Assembly (NCBI GenBank): GCA_964610505.1
Contig: CAZSXU010000008.1
Location: 60,150-124,149, forward strand
Direction of reading: 5' to 3'
DNA length: 64,000 nt
Source: CAZSXU01 sp964610505
Lineage (GTDB): Bacteria > Arandabacterota > Arandabacteria > JAGLYR01
Below the pieces are notes generated by a model. That model was not told the DNA's origin, searched no databases, and saw only the letters and a list, made by a program, of their open reading frames with translations. Positions within the stretch are counted from its first letter, which is position 1. Each line of letters starts with the position of its first letter. The position numbers and the translations under genes were made by a program. Of this stretch, positions 51,493 through 61,600 are shown one piece after another.

Positions 51493-52078
51493 AGACCCGT
51501 TCCTTTTCCAGGTCTCGCTTCAGAGATTCTTCAAGATCATCCACGATTCCGATGTCGGGGAGGTTCCTAAATCTTTCGGCATAGTCAAGCCCGTACCCGA
51601 TCACAAAGTAGTCCTCGATGTCGAAGCCGGAGTACTCCACCGAAACCTGTGCAACCCGTCTCGAGGACTTATTCAGAAGTGTGCACACCTTGAGACTCGC
51701 GGGCCGTCGAGTCATCAGACGCCCGCAAATCATTTCCAGCGTGAGACCGCTGTCCACGATATCCTCGACGATCAGAACGTCCCGGCCCTGGATCTCGATT
51801 TCGGCGTCCATCACAAATCGTACGGTTCCCGTGGAGGTCGATGAAGTGGGATAGCTGGACGCGGCGATGAAATCGACGTCCAGGGGAAGCGCGATGTGGC
51901 GGATGAGATCCGCCAGGAAGATGAACCCTCCCTTGAGAACGCTGATGAGGACGATTCGGCGACCCTGGTAGTCCTCGGTGATTTGCCTTCCCATCTCTCG
52001 AATCCGCTTCTGGATCTCCTCGGCGGGGATCAGGACGCGAAAAGCGCCGTCTCGCTCACCGCCTTCGGGGCTGGACAT
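51485..52078 (-). CDS. hpt: Hypoxanthine phosphoribosyltransferase
   Basis: 197 residues from the ATG at 52078, preferred because GGAGGAAGCG precedes it; an ATG at 52090 overlapping the tilS stop (TGATG) is the alternative. The PRPP-binding loop VLIVEDIVDSGLTL and the flexible-loop region SSYPTSSTSTGTVRF are present, with an early LKGG (SVLKGGFIF). It salvages hypoxanthine or guanine to nucleotides. Confidence 0.95.
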   Translation of the reverse strand: MSSPEGGERDGAFRVLIPAEEIQKRIREMGRQITEDYQGRRIVLISVLKGGFIFLADLIRHIALPLDVDFIAASSYPTSSTSTGTVRFVMDAEIEIQGRDVLIVEDIVDSGLTLEMICGRLMTRRPASLKVCTLLNKSSRRVAQVSVEYSGFDIEDYFVIGYGLDYAERFRNLPDIGIVDDLEESLKRDLEKERVCV

Positions 52079-52089
52079 CGCTTCCTCCA

Positions 52090-53499
52090 TCACTCCGTCG
52101 ATGGGATCGCCTCCACCCGCAGGACGCGGGTTGTGCAATCCCGAACCTTCGACAGCTCGCTGGTTCGGTATCCGATGATCCAATGGATGGCTCTCCGATC
52201 GACCAGAAGCGGCGTGCGGTGCCGAATCCATCGAGGAACCTTCTCGTCGACGAAGAAATCCTGGATCTTCTTGCTTCCCTGCATCCCGGCGGGGCGAAAC
52301 CGATCGCCCGGCCGCCAACAACGGACCCGCAGGGGTGGGCGCACGGCGTCCCAGTCAAAGAGCATCTCACCCGAATTCACCGCTCCGAGATGTCCCGGAT
52401 CTCGACCGACAAGAAGGGACGTACGAATCTCCAGTCCGAAATCCGGAAGCGAAGTGATTCCCGGAACCGCGATCTCCTCCGAACGCTCCTTCCCGTGAGA
52501 TGTTTCCCGCGTCAACACCAGTCCGCCGTGGTCCCGATAGGCAACCAGGGACCCGGGGAGACTCACCTGTTTGAAGGGCGTTTCCTCACGACGGGTCAGG
52601 TCGAGAAGCAGTTGCAGGTGCTTGAACGAGATGTCCGTCAACCGCCCCCGCATCTCGCCGATCGCCGCCCGCAACATATAGGACTGCAACGCTACATCGT
52701 AGTCCCCAAATCGGTCCAACGCAAGTCTCATTTTGCCCGCCGACCACTCCGCGCATTCCTCCAGGGCGTTTTCTGCCCGGGTCCGAAGGGATCGGTCCAC
52801 CTCCCGTTCGACGGAGGAGATTCGGGTCAATGCCTCCACGATCTTCGGGTTGAAACCTTTCTCTAGAATTGGGAGAAGGTCATGCCGGATGCGGTTCCGG
52901 AGAAAGGCCGGATCCTGATTGCTGGCATCGATTCGGGCGGCGACTCGAATGTCCCGAAGGAAGTCACCCACGTCGCGGCTGCGGCATCGCAGGAGGGGGC
53001 GGATGATGAATCCATCCCGCACCGGCCGGATGCCCGCCAGTCCGCCCGGTCCCGTACCCTGAATGATCCGCATCAAGACGGTCTCCGCCTGATCGTCCAT
53101 CGTGTGGGCCGTCGCGGCCTTCTGTGCGCCCAGACGCCGGGCGGCCGCTTCGAGGAACTCGTACCGGAGCAGACGGCCCGCTTCTTCCAGGGAAACGTCC
53201 CGGGGCCGTTGTCTCAAACGATCGCCCGCCGACCCCACCTCCACAGGAAGAGCGAGAGCATTCGCCGTCTCGACGACGAATTCCTCATCGAGTCGAGACT
53301 CGGATCCCCGAAGCTCGTGGTTGAAGTGAGCCACATGCAGGCGGAACCCCAGGTCCCCGGCGAGTGTATGGAGAGCGTACAACAAGGCGATCGAATCGGG
53401 CCCGCCGGACACGGCCGCGAGAACGAGATTACCCGAGTCAATCATACGATGGTCCAGGATGGTTTCCCGGACCCTCTGAACCAGGGCCGTATTCTCCAA
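52090..53499 (-). CDS. tilS: tRNA(Ile)-lysidine synthase
   Basis: About 469 residues if started at TTG 53499, which keeps the helix before the P-loop; an ATG at 53445 would give 451. The PP-loop SGGPDS is at 31-36, then HFNHELRG, and TAHTMDDQAETVLMRI. A C-terminal TilS domain is present (CWRPGDRF ... KIQDFF). It modifies C34 of the tRNA-Ile with CAU anticodon. Longer open frames run into the tRNA gene upstream and are not used. It overlaps the hpt region by one base (TGATG). Confidence 0.9.
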   Translation of the reverse strand: MENTALVQRVRETILDHRMIDSGNLVLAAVSGGPDSIALLYALHTLAGDLGFRLHVAHFNHELRGSESRLDEEFVVETANALALPVEVGSAGDRLRQRPRDVSLEEAGRLLRYEFLEAAARRLGAQKAATAHTMDDQAETVLMRIIQGTGPGGLAGIRPVRDGFIIRPLLRCRSRDVGDFLRDIRVAARIDASNQDPAFLRNRIRHDLLPILEKGFNPKIVEALTRISSVEREVDRSLRTRAENALEECAEWSAGKMRLALDRFGDYDVALQSYMLRAAIGEMRGRLTDISFKHLQLLLDLTRREETPFKQVSLPGSLVAYRDHGGLVLTRETSHGKERSEEIAVPGITSLPDFGLEIRTSLLVGRDPGHLGAVNSGEMLFDWDAVRPPLRVRCWRPGDRFRPAGMQGSKKIQDFFVDEKVPRWIRHRTPLLVDRRAIHWIIGYRTSELSKVRDCTTRVLRVEAIPSTE

Positions 53500-53538
53500 G
53501 GGAATGCCCGGACGTAAAGAGACAGAAGAAGATGGGAG

Positions 53539-53612
53539 TGGCGGTGCAGGGATTCGAACCCCGGACACAGAGATTATGATTCTCCTGCTCTGACCAGCTG
53601 AGCTACACCGCC
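53539..53612 (-). tRNA. tRNA-Met (CAU anticodon)
   Basis: 74 bases fold into a full cloverleaf: acceptor stem GGCGGTG/CACCGCC, D arm GCTC...GAGC, anticodon stem GGAGA/TCTCT with loop ATCATAA (anticodon CAT), T arm CGGGG-TTCGAAT-CCCTG, discriminator A. CCA is not encoded. There is no C1-A72 mismatch and no three-GC anticodon stem, so it is not an initiator. A lysidine-modified tRNA-Ile cannot be fully excluded, which is notable because tilS is the next gene. Confidence 0.93.
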
Positions 53613-53657
53613 CCTGGAAGAAAAGAAGGCCTCGCATATCTTCGATCGAACAACCGT

Positions 53658-53686
53658 AGGCTAGGCAAGAAATCGGGCGTTGTCAA
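53658..53686 (-). promoter_or_regulatory. Promoter for tRNA-Met and tilS operon
   Basis: Minus strand: perfect TTGACA (53681-53686), 17 bases, TAGCCT (53658-53663). The predicted start lies about 40 bases before the tRNA. Confidence 0.6.
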
Positions 53687-53705
53687 CTCAAATCTCCCAT
53701 TTCAC

Positions 53706-53734
53706 TTGACACTACACAGAATTGACGGTAGCGT
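53706..53734 (+). promoter_or_regulatory. Promoter for the DNRLRE-type lipoprotein gene
   Basis: Plus strand: perfect TTGACA (53706-53711), 17 bases, TAGCGT (53729-53734), about 45 bases before the ATG at 53778. It stands back to back with the tRNA promoter, 19 bases apart. Confidence 0.5.
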
Positions 53735-53777
53735 AGCGCTTGAATTTGCTTTAGCTTAGGAAGTCCACGGGGATTCC

Positions 53778-54971
53778 ATGCGCAACCATCTCACATTCTG
53801 GCTCGGGCTGGCGGTCATCGCGCTCGGCCTCTCCTGCGGGGAGAAGGAAAACCCCATGGGCGAGGGCCTCGTCGATGCCGGTCTGCTGTCCCGCTCGGAC
53901 AGCCTGCTCGAGTGTGCGATTACCGAGGCGACCTCCTTCCAGTTTCACTACCCCTGTTCCGACGAAGCGTGTGAGCGAGGTCCGGGAGGGAGCGCGGCGC
54001 TGGTGCTGGGATCCGGATACGGATACCGCGCGCGGATAGCGCTCTCCTTTGAGGGCGTGGCCGTTGACACGAGCGTCGTGGTCGACTCGGCCTGGGTGCG
54101 TCTCAGGGCGGCGCGAGCCCTGGAAGGCCCGCCGATGGATCTGACCATTCACGCCCTGGTGGACACTCTGATCGAGAGCCAGGTGTTCTACGGCGACAGT
54201 CTCGCGTTCGATGCAACGCCGCTGCCGGCGAGCTTCACCTACGCCGACGACGGGCTCCGAATCGACCTGACCGAGGTGGTGGCCGACTGGCGCACGACGG
54301 ACAGCATGAGAGGATTGGTTCTTGCATCTCATGATCCCGGGCCTTCCTTCGCGGTGTTTCACTCCTACGAGTCGGTGTCCTATTCGGATACGGCGTCCGT
54401 TCGCCCGACGGTGTTCATCTACCAGCGACCGAAGGGAGACACGACCGTCACTTTCCGCTACTCGGAACCGCAAAACGATACCTATTTCCTCTGGTGGGAC
54501 CCCGAAGTCGATTCCCTGTCCGTCGCGGAGGGCCGTCTCACGATCGGCAAGGGGTTCGCCACACGGTCGCTGCTGAAGGCGGATGTCGGCGCGATTCCCG
54601 CCGAGGCGACGATCAACCGGGCGCAGTTGATTCTCCGCGTCGACGCATCCCAAAGCGCCTTCGACACGCTTCAGGTGGTAACTCACGGCGTGGACGGCGA
54701 GTGGATGGGTGCGGAAACAGCGTTTCATTCCACGGCCCTCGGATTGGGTTGGGTGTTTCCCGACATCGATTCGGCTGTGGTCAATGTGACGACACTCGTG
54801 CAAATGTGGACGGGCGGCCTGGACGACAACGACGGTCTTCTTCTGAAGTGCTACGGAGAAACGGACAACGTTGATTTCGTAAGATTCTTCGACCTGTCGG
54901 GTCCCGGTTCCCTGACCCCGAGCCTGATCGTCGAATACAGCATGCCGCCCCCCGCGTGGTTCCGAGAATGA
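53778..54971 (+). CDS. Lipoprotein with two DNRLRE-like domains
   Basis: 397 residues with a lipoprotein signal peptide (MRNHLTFWLGLAVIALGLSC). Two halves each resemble a DNRLRE domain (beta-sandwich fold found in surface proteins): around residues 75-215 (ARIALSFEGVAVDTSVVVDSAWVRL ... WRTTDSMRGLVL) and 260-390 (SLLKADVGAIPAEATINRAQLILRV ... NDGLLLKCYGE). It is translationally coupled (ATGA) to an outer-membrane barrel protein gene, so the pair likely works at the outer membrane. Function unknown. Confidence 0.78.
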   Translation: MRNHLTFWLGLAVIALGLSCGEKENPMGEGLVDAGLLSRSDSLLECAITEATSFQFHYPCSDEACERGPGGSAALVLGSGYGYRARIALSFEGVAVDTSVVVDSAWVRLRAARALEGPPMDLTIHALVDTLIESQVFYGDSLAFDATPLPASFTYADDGLRIDLTEVVADWRTTDSMRGLVLASHDPGPSFAVFHSYESVSYSDTASVRPTVFIYQRPKGDTTVTFRYSEPQNDTYFLWWDPEVDSLSVAEGRLTIGKGFATRSLLKADVGAIPAEATINRAQLILRVDASQSAFDTLQVVTHGVDGEWMGAETAFHSTALGLGWVFPDIDSAVVNVTTLVQMWTGGLDDNDGLLLKCYGETDNVDFVRFFDLSGPGSLTPSLIVEYSMPPPAWFRE

Positions 54972-56212
54972 ACGCTCGCGGAATGATGGAAAGGACTCGC
55001 TTGGTGCTTTGCCGTTCGATCGTTCCGGTCTTGTTGCTTGCGTGTCTGGTTGGGCACGGCGCCCCGGCCGCGGGCGAATCCGTGTTCTCCTCCCTGGGAC
55101 TGGGCGAGAGCTCGCGCCCCACGACCGCCAGGGGAACGGCGCTGGGCGGTTCGGGCATCGCTCTTGCGGATTCCGTGAGCGGCTCCTTCCTGAATCCGGC
55201 GTCCGCATCGCTCCTGCGCCGGTTGACGATCTCGGTCGTTTTCTCTCCCGAGCTGCGCTATCCCGACGGACTTCGAGGTGCAAGCAAAAACTGGAGCTCC
55301 CGGCTGGACGCGGTCGAAGTCATCCTCCCCTTCCCCCGGAGCGTGGCGTTGAGCGCCGGGCTCCTTCTCTGGGGAGACATGAACTCGAGTGCAGAGTGGT
55401 CGGGCGAAACCTCATCGGAAGAATTCCTGGGGCGCTACGAGCGGGAGGGGGGAGTCTTCTCTTTTCCCTGCCATCTGTCCGTGGGTTTCCGCAACCGGTT
55501 GTTCGTCGCAGGCGGCGCAGACGTGGTCCAGATCAATTCTCGAGAGATCTGGGAAAAGGACTTCCATTCTGCGGACTACCAGGATTCCCGAGACGTTCTG
55601 GACGGCAGTTTCTCGGGAGCTCGTCCCTCCTTCTCGATTCTGCTCAGGTGGCCGGAGAAGCTGACCCTCGGGTTCATCCTGCAGGGGGCGGCGGATCTGG
55701 ACGGGTCCCTGACGACGGAGCCCATGTTCGGGAAAGAGTTCAAGAATGATTCGTCCCTTCATCTGCCGGCGAGCTACGGTGCCGGGCTTTCTTTTCACCC
55801 GGTACCCGGATGGATGTTCGTCGTCGAAGGATCCCGAGTGTCGTGGGGTGATTTGCGAATCGCCGACAGCTCCCCGCTGCCGGACCGACTCTCCCGGGGC
55901 TTCGCCGTCGGTCTGGAAAAAACCTCTACCCGGAGGGCGGGAACCTGGGTCTCCCGTCTTCCCCTCCGCATCGGCTACCGTCACGAATCTCAACCCTTCG
56001 ACTGGCCCGAGGGCGAAACCGTTCTTTCTCAGATGATCACTCTGGGCACGGGGTTCTCTCTTACGGAGAAAACCAGTCGCCTGGACCTGGCCGTGGCCGT
56101 GGGGCGGATCGGGGATGTATCCAAAAACGGAGTCGAGGAGAGAGTCATTCGCCTGCGAGTGTCGTTCACCGCTTCTGAGCGCTGGCAGCGAAAGCGCCAG
56201 ACCCACTACTAG
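54968..56212 (+). CDS. Outer-membrane beta-barrel protein (FadL/PorV-like)
   Basis: 414 residues from the ATG at 54968, overlapping the lipoprotein stop. A signal peptide (VPVLLLACLVGHGAPAAG) is followed by GGSGIALADSVSGSFLNPAS, the NPA(S/A) motif typical of FadL/OmpP1 and PorV-like barrels. Amphipathic strands alternate to the end. PorV-like proteins serve type IX secretion shuttling in Bacteroidota, which would suit the many sorting-type C-termini here, but that link is speculative. It may simply be a transporter. Confidence 0.72.
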   Translation: MNARGMMERTRLVLCRSIVPVLLLACLVGHGAPAAGESVFSSLGLGESSRPTTARGTALGGSGIALADSVSGSFLNPASASLLRRLTISVVFSPELRYPDGLRGASKNWSSRLDAVEVILPFPRSVALSAGLLLWGDMNSSAEWSGETSSEEFLGRYEREGGVFSFPCHLSVGFRNRLFVAGGADVVQINSREIWEKDFHSADYQDSRDVLDGSFSGARPSFSILLRWPEKLTLGFILQGAADLDGSLTTEPMFGKEFKNDSSLHLPASYGAGLSFHPVPGWMFVVEGSRVSWGDLRIADSSPLPDRLSRGFAVGLEKTSTRRAGTWVSRLPLRIGYRHESQPFDWPEGETVLSQMITLGTGFSLTEKTSRLDLAVAVGRIGDVSKNGVEERVIRLRVSFTASERWQRKRQTHY

Positions 56213-56361
56213 CCTAGATTATCCATGAATCCCTGCTGCGAGGTTCCGGGTGCTTGCCTGGACTTCGTTGCGGCACGGCCCTCACGCTATTCGACCTCCG
56301 ACCGGTTCTCCTGTCCGCGGCAAGTCTCTTTGGCGATGATCGTCGTCGAGGGCGCTTCTTC

Positions 56362-58356
56362 CTACGGGTCCGCTCGGGGCAGCAGGACCTCCACGCAGGT
56401 CCCCTGCCCGAGTTCCGAATGAATCTGAATGTGCCCGCGGTATTCTCTGACGATCCCGTAGACGATGGAAAGACCCAACCCGCCTCCCCGGTCCTTGCGC
56501 TTGGTGGTGAAGTAAGGTTCAAGCGCCCGCATCCTGATGTCCTCTTCCATTCCCACTCCCGTGTCACACACGTTGAGCATGACGTAGGGACCGGGACGCA
56601 CACCCGTGTACTGTTCCGCAGATGTCGGGTCGAGATCGACATTGGCCGTCTGGATCCTGAGGCGCCCGCCGTCCGGCATGGCATCCCGCGCATTCACCGA
56701 GAGATTCACGATCACCTGTTCGATGTGTCCCGGGTCCGCACGGACGTGGTCTAATCCCGGAGCCTTCTCCAAGATCAGGTCAATACCCTTTCCAAGAATA
56801 GGCGCCAGCATTGACCCGATGTCATCCAGAACCTGGTTCAGGTTGAGAAGTCCGACTTCGACGGCCTGAGGATGACCGAAGGCCAGCAGCCGACGGGTCA
56901 GGTCGGCGCCGCGCTCGCTGGCCTTCAAGATCTCCGTTACGTCCTTGCGCAGCCGGTCTCCGGCAGGAAGGCCGTGCAACACCATCCCGCCGTATCCTCT
57001 GATGGCGGTGAGGAGGTTATTGAAGTCATGGGCGATGCCCGCGGCGAGTCTTGCGATGGCCTCCATCTTCTGGGTCTGGCGAAGCTCATCCTCGAGTCGA
57101 CGGCGCTCCGTAACGTCTCGAACGATCACAATCGAGACGGGTCGCCCTTCCCAGATCGACCGCGCGCTGGAAACCTCCACAAAGACGGGTTCGCCGCTGC
57201 GATGGACAACGACCGTCTCGTACTGCGCCGCGACCCTTTCGCCGCGAAGCCGGTTTCGGAGGCGCTCTCGGAGTTCCTCCACGTGCTCCGGGTGAACCAG
57301 GTCGCTCATCGTGAGGCCGAGCAATTCCGGGACACTGTACCCCGTGATTTCCGCGGCTCGCTGGTTGACGTAGAGATGAGAGCCGTCGGCGTCGCCGATG
57401 AAGATACCGTCATTTGCGTTCTCGGCCAGGGCCTTGAAGTTCTCCTCGCTCTCCCGAAGCGCTTCCATCGCCTGCATGTGTTCGGTAACGTCGTCGTAGA
57501 CCGAGACGATTTCCCCGGTCGGCAGCTTGTAGACGTAGTTCTCCCGCCAGCCCGCAATGCGCCCGTCTTTGTAAAGAGATACGGGATGTCGCTCGGGTTG
57601 ACCGGTCTTCCAAACTCGCTGCAACACATCGAAGAGCCCGAATTCCTTCACCCCCGGGAACGCTTCCTGAACACTCCTGCCAAGAATATCCTCTTTCTTG
57701 ATGTTATCGATGCGCTCGCCGCTCCGGTTGAAATCCACGAATACGAAATCTCTCCCCCCGTCCCTGGCCTCGTAGACGGCCACGGCGCCCTGCATGTGAG
57801 TGAAGAGCTCGCGAAAACGGGTTTCGCTGTCTCGGAGGGTCTCCTCCGTTCGGCGACGCTCTGTGACATCCCGGATGACGGCGCAGAGCATCCTCCGGCC
57901 CGCGGCGCCGAAACCGGTGAGATGGATATCCGCCTGGAACGCGGTTCCATCCACGCGGCGGCAGTGGCATTCGAAAGCCTGCGGCCGGCCGCGAAATGCC
58001 GATGCGATCCGACCGGAAACGGCATGCCGGGAATCCGAATCGCCCGCTTCGGACGACCGCAGATAGAGCTGAAGCGGCTTGCCCACGATGGGCTTCCCGG
58101 ACGGTTCGAAGAGATCCCTTGCCGCCGGGTTACATTCCAGAATCGCCTTCTCGCTTGCAATCAGGATGGCGTCCGGAGAGGAAAGCAAGAGTGCTCGGTA
58201 CCGGGCCTCGAGGTCGATTGCCGGGGAGTCCTCGAGCGCGCCGAGACTATTCTGAGGTTCGACGCTCTTGCGTTTGGAGGAACGTCCAGCTCGAGAAGGT
58301 TCTTTCCGCACCTTGCCGACTGCAATCCGGGTTTTCGAGGGAGTCCGGGCACCCAT
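56362..58356 (-). CDS. Soluble multi-PAS sensor histidine kinase
   Basis: 664 residues from the ATG at 58356 (GGAGG six bases upstream). Three PAS domains are seen, at about 50-170, 180-290 and 300-420; the joints carry VIRDVTERRR-type linkers. The H box is AGIAHDFNNLL with the phosphoacceptor His, then the N box NLSVNARDAM, G1 DTGVGM, F EPYFTTK and G2 GGGLGLSIV. No transmembrane helices, so the signal is cytoplasmic. No response regulator gene is adjacent. The basic N-terminal tail resembles that of the neighbouring larger kinase. Confidence 0.9.
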   Translation of the reverse strand: MGARTPSKTRIAVGKVRKEPSRAGRSSKRKSVEPQNSLGALEDSPAIDLEARYRALLLSSPDAILIASEKAILECNPAARDLFEPSGKPIVGKPLQLYLRSSEAGDSDSRHAVSGRIASAFRGRPQAFECHCRRVDGTAFQADIHLTGFGAAGRRMLCAVIRDVTERRRTEETLRDSETRFRELFTHMQGAVAVYEARDGGRDFVFVDFNRSGERIDNIKKEDILGRSVQEAFPGVKEFGLFDVLQRVWKTGQPERHPVSLYKDGRIAGWRENYVYKLPTGEIVSVYDDVTEHMQAMEALRESEENFKALAENANDGIFIGDADGSHLYVNQRAAEITGYSVPELLGLTMSDLVHPEHVEELRERLRNRLRGERVAAQYETVVVHRSGEPVFVEVSSARSIWEGRPVSIVIVRDVTERRRLEDELRQTQKMEAIARLAAGIAHDFNNLLTAIRGYGGMVLHGLPAGDRLRKDVTEILKASERGADLTRRLLAFGHPQAVEVGLLNLNQVLDDIGSMLAPILGKGIDLILEKAPGLDHVRADPGHIEQVIVNLSVNARDAMPDGGRLRIQTANVDLDPTSAEQYTGVRPGPYVMLNVCDTGVGMEEDIRMRALEPYFTTKRKDRGGGLGLSIVYGIVREYRGHIQIHSELGQGTCVEVLLPRADP

Positions 58357-58624
58357 AGCGTGCCTCCATCGACAGAGGCGATTCTCGCCCCGCTCAGGAA
58401 GACCAACCAAGCAGAGAGGAACCTGCCGCGAAGCGCAGACCACGCGAACACCGAAACGGCAGAGATATCAAACGACAGACCCCGGACGTTCGAAGAAAGA
58501 ATATGTCTCTAGGATTGTAGGCCGCCCACGTATTGGATTTCAAGAGAAAAGAGTGTCGCCCGCGCAGCTCCCGGGTTCACGGCTGAAAGATTCCGGAGCA
58601 GCGGAGTTCGGATTCTCTTCGACG

Positions 58625-61600
58625 TCACGGACCGGAAGTTTCCGGGTTGGGGCGCGGACCCTCGGCCGGGAGGTAGATGTGGACGTTTGTGCCCCGGCCC
58701 ACTTCGCTGTCCACGAAGATACTGCCGCCGAAATGCTTGATCACGCCGTGGGTTTCGGACAGACCAAGTCCTCGCCCGATCCGCTTCGTCGTGAAATACG
58801 GTTCGAATACTCGGGTGAGGGTTTCCGAGGGCATCCCACATCCATTGTCCGCAATGTGAACGTGGACGTAGGGTCCCTCGCGGGCCCCTGTCTCCGTCGC
58901 GCCGGAAAAGGGAATCCTGTCGGCATTCTCCATCCGCACCCGGACTTCGCCCCCCTCGGGAATTGCCTCAAGCGCATTCGTGAGAACATTCGCGAGGGCC
59001 TGAGTGGTACTCTCCGGGTCCGCCTGAACCGTGAACGTGGATGGAGAGAGGTTCCGCGTGATGCGGGCCCGCGGTGGAAGACACTCCGACACCCGACCGA
59101 TGGCCTTCTCCAGGCAGTCGGCGATCTGAATGCGCTTCGCCTCCGGCAGAATGCCTCTCCCATAGGCATAGAGTTGATCCACCATTCTGGCCATCCGCTG
59201 GGCTTCTCGCTCGATTCGCTCCAGATGCCCGGCGAGAACCGGGTCCTCACCGACCCCCGATTTCAACAGAGTCACACTTCCCATGACCGTGAACAGGGTG
59301 TCGCGGAAATCCTGGGCGATGCCTCCCGCCATAATCGCAATGGATCGCGCTCTCATGGCCTCGTGAACCTGTTCCCGAAGCCGAGCCTTCTCGGCTTCGG
59401 CGTAGGTTCGCTCCTCCGCCCGCGCAATCGATTCTGCGACCGATCGCAGGAACCGAAGTTCTTCGGCCTCCCACGTCCGGTTCGGTGTGCCGTCCATCAC
59501 CGACAGCAGAGCCACGAGGTCCACGCCTACGAGAATGGGAAGAACCACAACCGTTTCACATTGCAGGTCCGACACGAGTCGTTTCTCGGGCGCGGGTAGA
59601 TCGTCGGTTCTCGAGACAACCACGGGCTCATTGTTTCGGAGTCTTGTTCCCATCCATTCCAGAGACGAAATATTCACCCGCCACGCGCGGCGTTTCACAC
59701 CCACGCCCACCCACTGGTGGATCACGCCCATCGCCTTGCCGTTCGGACCCAGGCGGGAGTGGGTCACCCGCCCCACGTTCAGGAGTTCGCCCACGTTCTT
59801 GAGCGTCTCGTTGAGGGCGTCGTCAAAGTCGGCGGGGTGAATGAACCGCCCGGATACCCGACCCAGACATTCATCCATACGATGGGTGCGCTCGCGCAGG
59901 ACCTGTCTTCGTTTCCTGTCGGAGATGTCCCGGGAATTGATGATGATACCGTCGATGCTGCGGTTCTCCACCTGATTGCTCAGGATGGATTCGAGCCAGA
60001 CGAAATCCCCCTCGACCCTACGAACGCGATACTCTGCGCTGGCGCTCATTCCCGATTGCCCGGCCACGGAGACCAGCAAGGCCTGCATCCGTTCCGCGTC
60101 CTCCGGATGAAGAGACTCCAACATGTTCCGGCCTACGGCGTCCTCCGGCTCATATCCGCACATCCTCTTGACCGAAGGACTCAGGTACTGAATGGTCCCG
60201 TCGGTGTTCACGACGCTGATGAGATCGGACGTGTTCGCCACCAGCGCGCCGAATCGCTCCTCGCTCCGCCGAAGTTCCTCCTCCGCCTTCCTGCGTTCCG
60301 TGATGTCTTCGACGGTCCCTTCGTAGTAGAGGACGGCTCCATCGGGGTCCCGGAAAACCCGGGCGCTCTCGCGCACGTAGAGAGGCGTCCCGTCCTTTCG
60401 GGTCCAAACGGACTCCAGCCCGAGAACTTGTCCGGTTTCCTCGATCTGCTTCTTGAACTTCTGCCGGCAGTATTCGGGTTCGTACCCCTCGTCTTCCAGA
60501 TTCCGCTTCGAGAGCTCGTGGGGTGAAGTGTATCCGAGCATTCCCACCAGCGCGCTATTCGCCATGAGAATGCGGCCCTCGGGGGTGGTTCGGTAGAACC
60601 CGATCATCGCGTTTTCGAAGATTCCCCGAAACCGCTCCTCCGAATCCCGAAGAGCGTCCTCGGCTCGTCTTCTCTCCGTGACGTCGCGTCCCACCGACTG
60701 GAATTCGACGGCATTTCCCCCATCGTCGAGAAAGACCCGGTTGGTCCACTGTTGCCAGCCGACTTTCCCACCGGGCAGAAGAACCCGATGCTCGTGGGTT
60801 GCGACCGGCTCGTCCGAACTCAGCGCCGACAGTGCTCGGAGCACCCTCTTCCGATCTTCCTCGGGGATCAGGGGCAGGAAGCGGCTCCCGATCAGATCCT
60901 CCGGTGTTCTTCCGAAACTCCGGGCATAGGCGTCGTTCACAAACGTAAGCGTCGTATCCGGGAGGAACCGGCAGATCAGTTCGGTCTGGTCCTGGACGAT
61001 GGTCCGGTAGCGTTCCTCGCTTCTTCGCAGCGCGTCTTCCGCCTGCTTTCTCTCCGTGATATCGCGAAGCGTACCGATCATGCCGACGGGATGACCCGTA
61101 CGATCTTCAAGAAGCGAGTTGTGCATCAGGGTCGGGAAAACGGTGCCGTCGCGATTCCGGTGCCATATTTCACCGTCAAAGACACCCGTTTTCTGAATCT
61201 GGCGGTTGGCGGCTTCGACGGCCGGGAGCTGGTCGGCCGAGTGAAAGATGGAAAGATGTTTGCCGATGAGTTCATCCGGGGCGTATCCGTGCAGATCGGC
61301 GAAGGCTGGGTTCACAAAGAGCAGGTTACCCTCCATGTCCGAGACGGCAACCCCTTCGCGGGCCTGCTCAACGGCCGATGAGAGAAGACCGATCTGCTCT
61401 TCCGCGCGCTTCTGGACCGTGACGTTCCGGGCGAATACGGCAAGCCTTTCCACCTTCCGATCGGCACCCAACAGCGGGTACACGCTGCCGGCATATACTT
61501 CCTCCCCAAGCGCTTCTTCGTATCTCACCGGCTGAGCGGAGCGGATCACTTCGTCGACAATCGCTCGCCGGGCCTTCGCTTCATCCGGAGAGAAGAGATC

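Noticed and set aside
53751..55283. 510-codon minus-strand open frame opposite the lipoprotein and barrel genes
   Set aside because: The plus-strand genes have signal peptides, coupled ATGA and a promoter; the shadow is Arg-rich with no motif.
56872..58512. 546-codon plus-strand open frame opposite the PAS kinase
   Set aside because: The kinase boxes on the minus strand are unmistakable; the shadow has no family features.
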